DNA of 64,000 nt. Source: JAFGCL01 sp964492335. GTDB taxonomy: Bacteria; Chloroflexota; Dehalococcoidia; UBA2247; RBG-13-53-26. Below, piece by piece: positions 33,764 to 45,055 of this stretch. The notes beneath the pieces were generated by a model, which was not told where the DNA came from, searched no databases, and saw only the letters and a list, made by a program, of their open reading frames with translations. The stretch covers positions 81,683-145,682 of the forward strand of contig CAZBJX010000003.1 of assembly GCA_964492335.1 (NCBI GenBank), read 5' to 3'. The translations under genes and the position numbers were made by a program. How positions within the stretch are numbered: the stretch's first letter is position 1; each line of letters opens with the position of its first letter.

Positions 33764-36145
33764 ATGACAAGAGCAGGCTTCTTCAGGCAGGCGCGTTATC
33801 TGGCCCTGGCATTCGTGCTGGCCGGCGTCCTGGTGATGCTGGTCCCGGGGGCGGGCGCCCGGGCGGCAGGCTCCGGGGTGACCAACAGCCGGGCCGGCGA
33901 CCTGGTGGTCTTCAGCCAGGACTACAGCGGCATGAGCGCTGTCCCGGGCAACATGTGCCTGGCCATGGATAGCATGGAGGGCACCGTCACCGGCCTGGCC
34001 CTGGGCTGCAGCGAAGGCTGCGTCTGGCTGACATCCCAGCCCGGCGCTTCGGGGAAGCTCTTCGTGGGCGGGCTCTCGCCTTCCCTGCTGACGGATATCA
34101 CCATCGACATGGAGGTGAGGCGGACCGGCGTCTTCGTGTTTGCCGGAGGCGCCTGGCTGGGCATGCGGCTGGCAGAGGGCTCCCCCAGCGATTCCCTGGA
34201 GATGACCTCGTACTACTACCCCTACGTCGATCCTCCCTGGAACCCGTCATCCAGCTTCTCCCGGACCGAGAACACCGGCTGCGTGGGCAGTGGCCGGTTC
34301 CGGATCACCATCTCGTCCAACACCCCCGAGGGGACCAACGCCATCTACGTCAATGGCGTGAAGAAGCTGACCACCGCCTACACCCGCTACTGCCCGATCA
34401 GCCTGAGCTCGGCCTACGACCCTTTTGTGAACCCCTTCGTGCACTTCGAGCTCGGCGCCGTGCCCTCGGGACAGACGGGCCGGCTGCGGCTCTATTCCAT
34501 CGAGCAGACGGTGCCGGAGTACAGCTACGTCACCCCGGTGTCCAACCCCCGGGTGATCTCGTTCGGCGTGGACCTCCATCCCTGGAATACGGTGAAGAAC
34601 GGGCTGTCGCTGGTTGACGGCGGGACCATCTGGGCCGATGTGGCGGCCATCGGGAAGTACTCGAAAGCGGACCTGGACGCCCTGAAGGCCCTTATCAGAG
34701 ACAAGGACAACCCCCAGGAAGGGAAGTTCGAACTGGGGGTGCACTTCAGCGCCAGGCTGACCGACATGCCCCTGGAGGCCGCCTTCGAGGTGATGGACAA
34801 CGAGACCCGCCAGATCAGCAGAACGTTCGGGCAGTCCCCCACCACCTGGTGCAGCCTTCAGGGCGCGGACAACGACACGCACTGCAACCACGCCTACACG
34901 GAACTGGGCATGGTGTCCCGCAACGGGCCGAACGGCTCCGCGGCGGGGCTGAGCGCCATCGCCAACCTGGGCGACAACTGCTGGACCTTCTGGAACACCG
35001 CGTCGGCTGCCGGCATAGTGGTGCCCTCGTTCTGCCATGAGCTGGATGTCACGCCGGCCATCAACTGGTCCATCAGCGCCGCCAACTTCCAGACCTTCGT
35101 GTCCAACTATCACGCCAGCGGCCTGCGGTTCGTCGGCTTCAGGCAGTACTGGGAGACCGCCCAGAACTCGTACCACACGGCCATCTCCAATGTCGTGTCC
35201 GACCCCGGGTCCTCCCTCAGCTTCACCGTCCGCAACATGGGCGGCAAGTCCCGGCTGCTGGTGAACGCGCCGTGGGCCAGCGCCGTCGAGGACGGCTCGG
35301 GGCGCAGCGTGCCCTTCGAGGTCTCCGGCTCCGGCATAGTGATAGAGGTGGGGGACGGGACCTACACGGTGAGCGCGGGGCTGCGGGCCGGCTTCCAGGC
35401 TGACCGGGAGGCGGCCCTGGTGGGCCAGGCCGTGCAGTTCACCGATCTCACCACCGGCGGGTCGGCCCCGCTTTCCTACCAGTGGGACTTCGGCGATGGC
35501 ACCGGGAGCTCTCTTCGGAGCCCGTCGCACGCCTATGCCAGCGCCGGGTCCTTCACCGTGGCGCTCCAGGTGACGGACAAGGACGGGGTCACGCGCACCG
35601 AGACCAGGGAGGGCTGCATCACGGTCCACCTGCCGCCGGGCGTGACCACCGCCCCGGCCACCCCGGTGACCGACACCGGTGGCGCCCCCTCCTCCGGGGG
35701 CACGGTGGCCGACACCGGCGGCGCCCCCTCCTCCGGAGGCACGGTGGCCGGGCCCCCGGTGGTCTCCAGCCTGGCGGGTGGGGGCGGCCGCCCCGGGGCC
35801 CGGATGACGGTGACCTTCACGGGGTCCGGATTGGACGGGGCCACCGCCGTGAGCTTCGGGGCCGGGATAGAGGTCCTCGGGTTCACGGTGGCCAGCGATA
35901 CCGAGATGATGGTGACCATTGCCATTGACAGGGCGGCCGCGGCGGGACCCCGGGACCTCATCGTGACCACTCCCCGGGGGACGGGCACCATCACCGGAGG
36001 GTTCATGGTGAATGGGGCGGAGGGCCGGACGCAGGTGGGGGGCTACGTGGCAGCCGGGGCCGCGGGGCTGGTGGGCCTGGCGGTGGTGGCGGCCTTCGGT
36101 GCCTGGCTGCGCCGGCGCTCGGCGGGCACTACCCCCCAGGGCTGA
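33764..36145 (+). CDS. Large surface protein with PKD and IPT domains
   Basis: 793 residues. Signal peptide (~1-35); N-terminal beta-rich domain (~40-260); an unrecognised central domain (~265-520; VISFGVDLHPWN, LGDNCWTFWNTASAAG) that may be an alpha/beta hydrolase- or deacetylase-like fold; PKD domain (~545-635; YQWDFGDGTG); two DTGGAPSSGGTVA repeats (~650-675); IPT domain (~680-755); C-terminal membrane helix and basic tail. ATG 33764 has GGAGGGGG upstream. Probably an anchored exoprotein; enzymatic role not established. Confidence 0.75.
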   Translation: MTRAGFFRQARYLALAFVLAGVLVMLVPGAGARAAGSGVTNSRAGDLVVFSQDYSGMSAVPGNMCLAMDSMEGTVTGLALGCSEGCVWLTSQPGASGKLFVGGLSPSLLTDITIDMEVRRTGVFVFAGGAWLGMRLAEGSPSDSLEMTSYYYPYVDPPWNPSSSFSRTENTGCVGSGRFRITISSNTPEGTNAIYVNGVKKLTTAYTRYCPISLSSAYDPFVNPFVHFELGAVPSGQTGRLRLYSIEQTVPEYSYVTPVSNPRVISFGVDLHPWNTVKNGLSLVDGGTIWADVAAIGKYSKADLDALKALIRDKDNPQEGKFELGVHFSARLTDMPLEAAFEVMDNETRQISRTFGQSPTTWCSLQGADNDTHCNHAYTELGMVSRNGPNGSAAGLSAIANLGDNCWTFWNTASAAGIVVPSFCHELDVTPAINWSISAANFQTFVSNYHASGLRFVGFRQYWETAQNSYHTAISNVVSDPGSSLSFTVRNMGGKSRLLVNAPWASAVEDGSGRSVPFEVSGSGIVIEVGDGTYTVSAGLRAGFQADREAALVGQAVQFTDLTTGGSAPLSYQWDFGDGTGSSLRSPSHAYASAGSFTVALQVTDKDGVTRTETREGCITVHLPPGVTTAPATPVTDTGGAPSSGGTVADTGGAPSSGGTVAGPPVVSSLAGGGGRPGARMTVTFTGSGLDGATAVSFGAGIEVLGFTVASDTEMMVTIAIDRAAAAGPRDLIVTTPRGTGTITGGFMVNGAEGRTQVGGYVAAGAAGLVGLAVVAAFGAWLRRRSAGTTPQG

Positions 36146-36181
36146 AGCGGCATCCGTGGGCGGTGCAGGCGCCCCTGGGGG

Positions 36182-36201
36182 CCCGGCAACCGGTTGCCGG
36201 G
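36182..36201. terminator. Perfect 20-bp palindrome after surface gene
   Basis: CCCGGCAACCGGTTGCCGGG, 37 bases after the stop of the PKD/IPT gene, possibly a U-less terminator hairpin. Confidence 0.4.
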
Positions 36202-36286
36202 TTGCCGGACGACTGGGCCTGGCCACACGCGGGGGGCCCTTGCCTGTGGGCCGTTCGGCCCGCTTCTGGGAGCGCGGAGGGAAAGC

Positions 36287-36363
36287 TGGTCGGGGCGGTC
36301 GGATTTGAACCGACGACCACCTGAACCCCATTCAGGTGCGCTACCAGGCTGCGCTACGCCCCG
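36287..36363 (-). tRNA. tRNA-Pro (anticodon GGG)
   Basis: 77 bases on the minus strand. Acceptor CGGGGCG/CGCCCCG, anticodon stem CCTGA/TCAGG with loop ATGGGGT (anticodon GGG), T-loop TTCAAAT, discriminator A, encoded CCA. Confidence 0.95.
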
Positions 36364-36442
36364 ACGGCGGTAATGGAAAGCGGCGCCTTACATAGTATAC
36401 TGCAAGGCGCCGCCGGATTCGACCGGGCCGGGTATTTCCCGA

Positions 36443-38353
<1,911 letters not shown>

Positions 38354-38394
38354 AATCGCCCTCCTGTATCATCGGAATCTTGAGACTATCTCGG

Positions 38395-38874
38395 TCAGCC
38401 CTGCTCTGCTGCCTGGCCGCTGCCCACTATGACGCAGGTGGGCCGGATCACCCGCCCGTGCAGAGTGTAGCCCTTCTGGACCTCCTCGATCACCGCTCCC
38501 TCTTCACCGCAGGCCTGCCCCACCGCCTCGTGCACGCAGGGGTCGAAGGCCTCTCCCTGGGCCTTGATCTCGCAGACACCCTGGGCTTCCAGGGTGGCCT
38601 GGAGCTTGCGGTAGATCAGGCGTATCCCCTCGGTCCACGACAGGTGGGCCAGCTTCTCCGGGATGGCCTGCAGGGCCCGCTCCATGTCGTCCAGCACCGG
38701 GAGGATGTTGAGGACCACCGGCAGGCAGGCGAACCTGGCCGCCTCGGCCCTCTCCTGCTCCACCCGCTTCTTGTAGTTCTCCAGGTCGGCCTGCGCCCGG
38801 CGCCAGTTCTCCAGGTACCGCCGGGCATCCGGAGGGGCCAGTTCGGCAGGAGTCTCATATGCGTCTTCTACCAT
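38395..38874 (-). CDS. grpE: Nucleotide exchange factor GrpE
   Basis: 159 residues, slightly short for GrpE because the N-terminal disordered region is brief. Long helix (RRAQADLENYKKRVEQER), then the core segment VVLNILPVLDDMERAL and the C-terminal beta domain (FDPCVHEAV, VIRPTCVIVG). Releases ADP from DnaK. Lies between hrcA and dnaK. Confidence 0.93.
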   Translation of the reverse strand: MVEDAYETPAELAPPDARRYLENWRRAQADLENYKKRVEQERAEAARFACLPVVLNILPVLDDMERALQAIPEKLAHLSWTEGIRLIYRKLQATLEAQGVCEIKAQGEAFDPCVHEAVGQACGEEGAVIEEVQKGYTLHGRVIRPTCVIVGSGQAAEQG

Positions 38875-38887
38875 AGCGACCTCTCCG

Positions 38888-39904
38888 TTAACCGTATGTT
38901 TCGTTGACCAGCTCGCTCATGAGGGTGGACACGTAGTCCACGATGGGGATGACCCGCCCGTACGGCATCCGCGTGGGGCCGATGACGCCGATGGCGCCCC
39001 GGTGCCCGCCGGCCCCGTAGTCGCAAATGACCACGGTGCACTCCCGCAGGGCCTCGTCCTGGTTCTCGTGGCCGATGGTGATCCTGAGTCCCGGACCGTC
39101 CTGCAGGCCGGCCAGGAGCGTGCCCATGATGCCGGGCTGCTCCAGGGCCTCCGCCAGGCTCAGCATGCGGCTGGCCCGGATGCTGCCCGCCTGGGCCACC
39201 AGGTAGCGCCAGCCGTCCAGGTAGTACTGCTCGTGCCGGCCGGCGTCCTCGGCCTCCATCATGCGCACGATGGTCCTCCCGATGGAATCCTCGATGGGGG
39301 AAAGCTGGAGCCCGCTGGACCGGATCTCGGGGGCCGTCAGCCCGCGGCAGGCCTTGCTGAGCCTGCCGGCCGCGGCGGTCAGCTCATCCTGGGGGACCGC
39401 CTGGTCCAGGGTCAGGAAGCGCTGTTTCGTCTTCCCTTCCTTGAGCACCAGCACCACCAGGACCAGCCGCCCCTCCAGCGATACCACGCCCAGGTGGCGC
39501 AGGTGGCACAGGGGGGCCTGGGGCGGGGTGGCCAGGGCTATGCTCTCCAGCTTCTGGGTGAGCACCGACACCGCCAGGCGCGCCCATTCGTCCGGGTCCT
39601 GGCGGGCGGACTTGAAGCGCCTCCTGATGGCGGCCCTCTCGCCGGCGGCGATGTGCGCCTCGTCCAGGAGGCCCTCCACGTAGTAGCGGTAGCCCCTGTC
39701 GGAGGGCACGCCGCCCGCGGACGCGTGGGGCCGGGTGATGAAGTTCTCCTTTGCCAGGAAGGCCATCTCGTGGCGGATGGTGGCCGGGCTGGCCCGCCGG
39801 GAGTACCGGCGGCAGATGGCCTCGGAAGACACCGCCGTGCCCGTGGAGATGTACTCCCCGACGATTATCTTCAGGACGGCCCTCGATCTCTGAGTCAGCT
39901 CCAT
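38888..39904 (-). CDS. hrcA: Heat-inducible transcription repressor HrcA
   Basis: 338 residues. N-terminal winged helix (ELTQRSRAVLKIIVGEYI, SPATIRHEMAFL), GVPSDRGYRYYV, and a C-terminal GAIGVIGPTRMPYGRVIPIVDYV segment typical of HrcA. Represses the operon by binding CIRCE; a CIRCE element sits just upstream. A GTG or ATG three bases earlier (39907) is an alternative start. Confidence 0.96.
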   Translation of the reverse strand: MELTQRSRAVLKIIVGEYISTGTAVSSEAICRRYSRRASPATIRHEMAFLAKENFITRPHASAGGVPSDRGYRYYVEGLLDEAHIAAGERAAIRRRFKSARQDPDEWARLAVSVLTQKLESIALATPPQAPLCHLRHLGVVSLEGRLVLVVLVLKEGKTKQRFLTLDQAVPQDELTAAAGRLSKACRGLTAPEIRSSGLQLSPIEDSIGRTIVRMMEAEDAGRHEQYYLDGWRYLVAQAGSIRASRMLSLAEALEQPGIMGTLLAGLQDGPGLRITIGHENQDEALRECTVVICDYGAGGHRGAIGVIGPTRMPYGRVIPIVDYVSTLMSELVNETYG

Positions 39905-39921
39905 CATGTCCCTGCCCGGAA

Positions 39922-39948
39922 TTAGCAGTTGACTGCTGCGACTGCTAA
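39922..39948 (-). promoter_or_regulatory. CIRCE operator
   Basis: TTAGCAGTT-N9-GACTGCTAA (39922-39930/39940-39948), matching the CIRCE consensus TTAGCACTC-N9-GAGTGCTAA. It covers the expected transcription start of hrcA-grpE-dnaK. Confidence 0.92.
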
Positions 39949-39955
39949 TAGTAGT

Positions 39956-39984
39956 ACTGTACCATCGGCCGCAGGGGGTGTCAA
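39956..39984 (-). promoter_or_regulatory. Promoter of hrcA-grpE-dnaK
   Basis: TTGACA (39984-39979), 17-base spacer, TACAGT (39961-39956) on the minus strand; the CIRCE begins about 8 bases downstream. Confidence 0.8.
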
Positions 39985-40055
39985 GAGACCCGGGTCACCC
40001 CGGATGCGCCGGCCAGCCCGTGTCGCCGGGCCCGCCCCGGGGGCGGCGGCCCGCC

Positions 40056-40496
40056 TCAGCGCGGCTCTATCTGGCCGATGACCGGGCCCACGCCGTAGGT
40101 GTCGGCGGCGCTGAGGGTGTACTCCGTGTACCGGCGGAACCGGCCCTGGAGGTACTGCTCGATCTCCTGCGGGCTGTAGTCCACCAGGGGGCGGACCCGC
40201 ACCTTCATCTCCTCGGCCCCCTGCCGGCAGGCCTCCACGTCATCCACGGCGAAGACCACCCCTATCAGGCCCTCTCCCCTGCGGGCGATGAGCCTGGTGA
40301 CGAAGGACTCCTCCCCGGGCAGAGGGCTTACCAGCTCGATGCCGGCATCCCAGCTGATGGCGCAGCGGACGCCCAGGTGGCGGGCCGGCCTGTCCTGATC
40401 GTGGAAGGTGGCGCCCAGCAACCTGGTGTAGAAGGCCACCGCGCTGTCCAGGTCGTTGACGGCGATGGTCACCCTGTTGACTCCCTGAGGTCTCAT
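40056..40496 (-). CDS. VOC-family (glyoxalase/epimerase-like) protein
   Basis: 146 residues with one vicinal-oxygen-chelate domain (VNRVTIAVNDLDSAVAFYTRLLGA...GIELVSPLPGEE...GVVFAVDDVEAC). The family includes glyoxalases, methylmalonyl-CoA epimerase and ring-cleaving dioxygenases; nothing in context picks one. ATG 40496 follows GGGGGAG. Confidence 0.8.
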   Translation of the reverse strand: MRPQGVNRVTIAVNDLDSAVAFYTRLLGATFHDQDRPARHLGVRCAISWDAGIELVSPLPGEESFVTRLIARRGEGLIGVVFAVDDVEACRQGAEEMKVRVRPLVDYSPQEIEQYLQGRFRRYTEYTLSAADTYGVGPVIGQIEPR

Positions 40497-40628
40497 GCTC
40501 CCCCTTTCAGAACGTGGCTTCCCGTAATTCTGACACCGGCCCGGGTGGGGGCGCAAGTGGCGGCCCGGCCCTCGCATTTTGCGTCGCGGGCCCGGATGAC
40601 CTAGCATGGTGTGGGAGGAGCGCATGAC

Positions 40629-41003
40629 ATGATGACGATACTGTACTGGGTGGCCCTGGTGGGGTTGATGCTGGGCGCATGGTACTTTCTGATGATCAGG
40701 CCGCAGCGCAGGAAGACCCGGGAGCACGAGGCCATGATGAAGCAGCTCCAGCCCGGCGCCCTGGTGGTCACCGTGGCCGGCATCTACGGCGAGGTCGACA
40801 GCGTGGGCGAGGACACCCTGGTGCTGAAGCTCGAGGACGGGGCCAGGATGAAGGTCTCCCGGGCGAGTATTGCCGGGCTGCAGGCGGAGGAGGTGGAAGA
40901 GGAAGATGAGGAGGACGAAGGGGAGGATGATGAGGGGGAAGAGCCGGACGGGCCGGAAGAGGACGGGGATGGGGAAGGGGAGGAGGAAGGCCCCTCTTCC
41001 TGA
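40629..41003 (+). CDS. yajC: Sec translocase accessory subunit YajC
   Basis: 124 residues. One N-terminal helix (YWVALVGLMLGAWYFLMI) followed by RPQRRKTREHEAMMKQL and a GxxVVTVAGIYGEVDSV domain, the YajC pattern, then an unusual ~35-residue, almost purely acidic Glu/Asp tail. ATG 40629 has GGAGG 10 bases before. SecD/SecF do not follow here; the next gene is a histidine kinase. Confidence 0.88.
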   Translation: MMTILYWVALVGLMLGAWYFLMIRPQRRKTREHEAMMKQLQPGALVVTVAGIYGEVDSVGEDTLVLKLEDGARMKVSRASIAGLQAEEVEEEDEEDEGEDDEGEEPDGPEEDGDGEGEEEGPSS

Positions 41004-41118
41004 GTACCCGGCGGCAGTAGTGCTCATCAGGTGATCTGCCTGCCCGGCGGAAGGAGATCGGCGTGCTCTTTGCTGGCGCCGCACGCCTGCAGGGAGCCGC
41101 AGCAGGGGGGAGGGTATC

Positions 41119-44100
41119 ATGAGCAAGAGAAGCCAGCGGGCCGCGCAGTCGCGGCAGCCCGAACACGATGACGCCGCCCTGATTATGTGCGACGGCCGCC
41201 TCACCATCCTCGACGTGGATGAAGACGCCCTGCGCTGGCTCGGGGCAGGCCTCAGCAGGGAGGAGGCCGTCGGCCGGGGCCTGGCGGACCTGGTCCCCGA
41301 CCGGGAGCGCTGCGACCGGTACCGGAGGGTGCTGGAGACGGGGCAGAGGTCCGTTGTGGAGGAAGAGGTGGCGCAGCCGGGCGGCCACAAGGCGGTGCTG
41401 GTCACCCGGGCCTTCCGGGCGGGAGACCGGCTGGTGATTGTGGTGTCGGATGTGACGGCCCGCCGGCAGGCTGAAGCCAGGCTGCGGGCGTCGGAGTCCA
41501 AGCACCGCCTGGCCGTGGAAGGGGCCAGTGACCTGGTCTGGATATCGGATGTCCACCTCAATACCGCCTACGTCAGCCCCTCCGTGGAGACGGTCCTGGG
41601 GTTCGCGGCGGACGGGCCCATGGCCCACGACCTGGCAGGGCAGATGACCCCGGAGTCCCTGGACCGGCTGGACGCCGCCATCGAGAGCTACCTGGCGGAG
41701 GACGGGGGCCGTGGGGCCGACCCCCGCCGCACCTTCCGGGTGGAGCTGGAGCGCTGTCGCAGGGACGGCTCCACGCTGTGGATGGAGGACCACATCAGCT
41801 GCCTGCGGGACGCCCGCGGGAAGGCGGTGGGCTTCCATGGGGTTGCCCGGGACATCGGCCGGCAGAGGGAGTCCCAGGCGGCGCAGGCCGCCATCGAGGC
41901 CACGTACCGGAAGCTCTTCGACCAGGCGGTCAACGGCATGGCCGTGCTGGAGGCGTCCACCGGGAGGGTGGTGCTGGGCAACAACACGCTGGCGGAGATG
42001 TTCGGGTTCGGGTCGGCGGCGGACATGGCCGGGGTGGATGCCCTGGGCTACGTGATGCCGCAGGAGCGGGAGTGGGTGGGCCAGAGGATGGCCCTGCTGA
42101 TTGCCGACCCCGAGAGGTGCCAGATGGTCACCATCAGGGTCAAGACCCGGGACGGGCGGGAGATGACCGTGAGCGGCTCGGGTGCGGCCCTGGAGCACAA
42201 CGGCCGCCCGGCCATACTCATCAGCATCATGGACACCACCGCCGCCAGCGAGGCGGAGCGGCGCCTCCAGGAGTCGGAGGAGAAGCACCGGCAGCTTATC
42301 GTGAAGACCAACGATATCATCTGGACGGCCGGTCTGGACCTGGCCCTCACCTATGTCAGCCCGTCAGTCGAGAGGGCCCTGGGGTTCACCCCGGAAGAGC
42401 ATCTGCGGCGCAGCCTGGAAGAGCAGCTCACCCCCGGCTCCCTGGCCGCGGCCCGCAGGGCACTGGCGGAGCACCTGGAGCTGGAGGAGACGGGGCAGGC
42501 AGACCCCGGGCGGATGCTGCGCATCGACCTGGAGTACTACTGCAAGGACGGCTCCACCGTGTGGATGGAGCAGCAGATCAGCGCCCTGCGCGACGGCGAC
42601 GGCACCCTGACCGGCATCCACGGTGTGGCCCGCGACATCAGCCGGCAGAAGGAGGCCCAGGCGGCGCTGGAGGCCAGCGAGGCCAAGTACCGCAACCTGT
42701 TCGACCACTCACTGCAGGGGATAGAGGTGCTCGACCCCGACACCGGCCGGGTCGTCCTGGCCAACCGCTCAATGGCCAGGATGTTCGGCTTCCCCTCCCC
42801 GGAGAGCGTGGTGGGAGTCAATCCCCTGGAGTACGTCATGCCGGATGACCGTGAGTGGGTGGAGCACGACCTTGCCCAGGTCATGGTTGATCCGTCGTGG
42901 GACAAGGTGGAGACCGTCAAGATGCGGACCGCCGACGGGGGCATCAAGTGGGTCTCCGCCCTGGCCACGCCTGTCGACTACGAAGGGGGCCAGGCGATGC
43001 TGGTATCGGTGGTGGACATGACCCGCGCCAGGGAGGCGGAGATCAGGCTGCTGGAGAGTGAGGCCCGGAACCGGGTGGTGGTGGAGAACACCAACGAGGC
43101 CATCGCCGTGCTGCAGGACGGCCTGATCAAGTTCGGCAACCGCCGGCTGGCCATTGTCCTGGGGTGCAGCGCCCAGGAGTACCGGGACAGGCCGTTCATG
43201 GAGGACTTCGTCCACCCCGACGACCGGAAGATGATGTCGGAGTATGCGGCCCGCAGGAGATCGGGCGCACAAGCCCCCACCACGTACGAGTTCCGCTTCC
43301 TGAACAAGGCCGGCGAAGTGGGCTGGGCTGAGGCCAACGTGTCCCTCGTCGACTGGGAGGGGCGGGGCGCCACTCTGATCTCCATGAACGTCATCACCGA
43401 GCGCAAGGGGATGGCGGTGCAGATCCTGAAGGCCCACGCGGAGCTCGAGGCCCGGGTGGAGCAGCGCACCGTCGAGCTCAGGGAGGCCAACCGCCTGCTG
43501 ATCGACGAGATCCGGCAGAGGCAGAGGGCCCAGAAGAAGCTGCAGGAGAGCGAGTCCGAATACCGGGAGCTGGTGGAAAACGCCAGCAGCATCATCATGG
43601 AGGTGGACACCAGGGGCCGGGTAACCTTCTTCAACCGCTTCGCCGAGGAGTTCTACGGCTTCAAGGAGGCGGAGGTCCTCGGCCGCCCCGTCGTGGGCAC
43701 CATCGCCCCGCCGGTGGACTCCGCCGGCAAGGACATGAAGGCCGAGATCAGGAGCATGGTGAAGCGCCCCGAGGACCACTTCGTGGTCGAGAACGAAGGC
43801 ATGCGGCGAAACGGCGAGCGGGTGTGGATCAGCTGGACCAACAAGGGCCTGTATGATGCGGAGGGGCGGCTGCGCAACGTCCTGTGCATCGGCATGGACC
43901 GCACGGAGCAGCGCCGGGTGGCGGACATGCTGGCGGAGCAGTTGAAGGAGAAGGCCGCCGGGGACGAGCGGCAGCGGCTGGCGCGCGACCTGCACGATGC
44001 CGTCACCCAGACCCTCTTCTCGGCCAGCCTCATCGCCGAGGTCCTGCCCCGGCTGTGGAGGAAGGACCGCGGTGAGGCCGAGCGCCGCCTGGAGGAGCTG

Positions 44101-44610
44101 CGGCGGCTGACCCGGGGGGCCCTGGCGGAGATGAGGATGCTCCTCCTGGAGCTGCGCCCCGGGGCGCTGGGCGAGGTGGGGCTGGTGGAACTGCTGCGCC
44201 AGCAGGTGGAGGCCTTGACGGCCCAGACCAAGATCCGGCTGGACCTGAGGCTCGGCGGGAAGTGCGATGTCCCGGCAGAGGTGCAGGTGGCGCTCTTCCG
44301 GGTGGCCCAGGAGGCGCTGAACAACGTGGTGAGGCACTCCGGCGCCACCGAGGCTGGGGTCCGTCTCACCTGCCGGCCCGGTGCGGTGAGCCTGTTGATC
44401 TCCGACAACGGGTCAGGCTTCGACTCCGGGGCGGTCGCGCCGAAGAGCCTGGGGCTGCGCATAATGCGCGAGAGAGTGGAGGCGGTGGGTGCCTCCCTGA
44501 AGATCGCCGGGCGGCCGGGTGGCGGCACCGCGGTAAGGGCGGCCTGGTCCGAGGGCGGGGGAAGGCGGGCCCGTGGCCCGGGGAAGTCAGGGGCGGGGAG
44601 CGGGGGTTGA
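41119..44610 (+). CDS. Multi-PAS sensor histidine kinase (NarL-type HisKA_3)
   Basis: 1163 residues with no obvious membrane helix, so probably cytoplasmic. About seven PAS domains (~18-115, 125-250, 265-375, 390-510, 525-640, 655-760, 815-930), a coiled coil (~765-815), then HisKA_3 dimerization with phospho-acceptor H959 (RLARDLHDAVTQ), ALNNVVRHS N-box and GLGLRIM-type ATPase G-box (SLGLRIMRER). PAS2-3 and PAS4-5 are an internal duplication (shared DGSTxWME, FHGVARDI, EMFGF/RMFGF, YVMP...REWV). ATG follows GGAGGG. No response regulator or ligand-specific gene adjoins, so its signal is unknown. Confidence 0.9.
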   Translation: MSKRSQRAAQSRQPEHDDAALIMCDGRLTILDVDEDALRWLGAGLSREEAVGRGLADLVPDRERCDRYRRVLETGQRSVVEEEVAQPGGHKAVLVTRAFRAGDRLVIVVSDVTARRQAEARLRASESKHRLAVEGASDLVWISDVHLNTAYVSPSVETVLGFAADGPMAHDLAGQMTPESLDRLDAAIESYLAEDGGRGADPRRTFRVELERCRRDGSTLWMEDHISCLRDARGKAVGFHGVARDIGRQRESQAAQAAIEATYRKLFDQAVNGMAVLEASTGRVVLGNNTLAEMFGFGSAADMAGVDALGYVMPQEREWVGQRMALLIADPERCQMVTIRVKTRDGREMTVSGSGAALEHNGRPAILISIMDTTAASEAERRLQESEEKHRQLIVKTNDIIWTAGLDLALTYVSPSVERALGFTPEEHLRRSLEEQLTPGSLAAARRALAEHLELEETGQADPGRMLRIDLEYYCKDGSTVWMEQQISALRDGDGTLTGIHGVARDISRQKEAQAALEASEAKYRNLFDHSLQGIEVLDPDTGRVVLANRSMARMFGFPSPESVVGVNPLEYVMPDDREWVEHDLAQVMVDPSWDKVETVKMRTADGGIKWVSALATPVDYEGGQAMLVSVVDMTRAREAEIRLLESEARNRVVVENTNEAIAVLQDGLIKFGNRRLAIVLGCSAQEYRDRPFMEDFVHPDDRKMMSEYAARRRSGAQAPTTYEFRFLNKAGEVGWAEANVSLVDWEGRGATLISMNVITERKGMAVQILKAHAELEARVEQRTVELREANRLLIDEIRQRQRAQKKLQESESEYRELVENASSIIMEVDTRGRVTFFNRFAEEFYGFKEAEVLGRPVVGTIAPPVDSAGKDMKAEIRSMVKRPEDHFVVENEGMRRNGERVWISWTNKGLYDAEGRLRNVLCIGMDRTEQRRVADMLAEQLKEKAAGDERQRLARDLHDAVTQTLFSASLIAEVLPRLWRKDRGEAERRLEELRRLTRGALAEMRMLLLELRPGALGEVGLVELLRQQVEALTAQTKIRLDLRLGGKCDVPAEVQVALFRVAQEALNNVVRHSGATEAGVRLTCRPGAVSLLISDNGSGFDSGAVAPKSLGLRIMRERVEAVGASLKIAGRPGGGTAVRAAWSEGGGRRARGPGKSGAGSGG

Positions 44611-44681
44611 CCCGGAAAGCGAAGGCCTCCAGCCCCTGGCTTTGGACATGGGGAGGACGCCGCAGCCGGGCAGCAAGGAAA

Positions 44682-44707
44682 CGGCGGACCCGCCGACGGG
44701 TCCGCCG
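44682..44707. terminator. Bidirectional terminator hairpin
   Basis: An 11-bp perfect stem CGGCGGACCCG/CGGGTCCGCCG with a CCGA loop lies between the convergent kinase and micropeptide operon. Confidence 0.65.
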
Positions 44708-44727
44708 TGGCGCGCCTCCAGCTCCTG

Positions 44728-44859
44728 CTAGCTCCCGCCGAGAAGGAAACAGATCTGCGGCGTGGCAAACGCCGGGATGTTGCAGGTGGCGCCTATGGTC
44801 AGGGCGGTGATGGCCGCCAGCAGGACCAGGGGCAGGGATACCCTGGCTATTCTCTTCAT
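44728..44859 (-). CDS. Micropeptide 3 of tandem trio (single-helix, Cys-containing)
   Basis: 43 residues. N-terminal MKRIARVSLPLVLLAAITAL-type basic start plus hydrophobic helix, then TIGATCNIPAF and a C-terminal CFLLGGS. GGAGGCTGAGATC precedes ATG 44859. The first 26 residues are nearly identical to micropeptide 2 in protein and DNA. Last gene of a three-gene array. Could be an exported peptide or membrane micropeptide; function unknown. Confidence 0.6.
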   Translation of the reverse strand: MKRIARVSLPLVLLAAITALTIGATCNIPAFATPQICFLLGGS

Positions 44860-44905
44860 GATCTCAGCCTCCTTCCAGATTTGGTTGCGCCCCAGTCAAC
44901 CCGGG

Positions 44906-45025
44906 CTAGTTGATTTGCAGGCCCGGGAACGAGATTGACGGTATGCAGCAGGTCGCGCCTATGGTCAGGGCGGTTATGGCCGCCAGGACCACCAGCGGAA
45001 GAAGCACCCTGGCTATCTTGTTCAT
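44906..45025 (-). CDS. Micropeptide 2 of tandem trio
   Basis: 39 residues: MNKIARVLLPLVVLAAITAL, then TIGATCCIPSISFPGLQIN. GGAGGGTAAG precedes ATG 45025. It shares the ITALTIGATCxIP block with micropeptide 3 and has a CC pair like micropeptide 1. The gene is 30 bases after micropeptide 1, consistent with one transcript. Confidence 0.6.
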   Translation of the reverse strand: MNKIARVLLPLVVLAAITALTIGATCCIPSISFPGLQIN

Positions 45026-45055
45026 CTTACCCTCCTTACCAACCGCTCGATAGCG

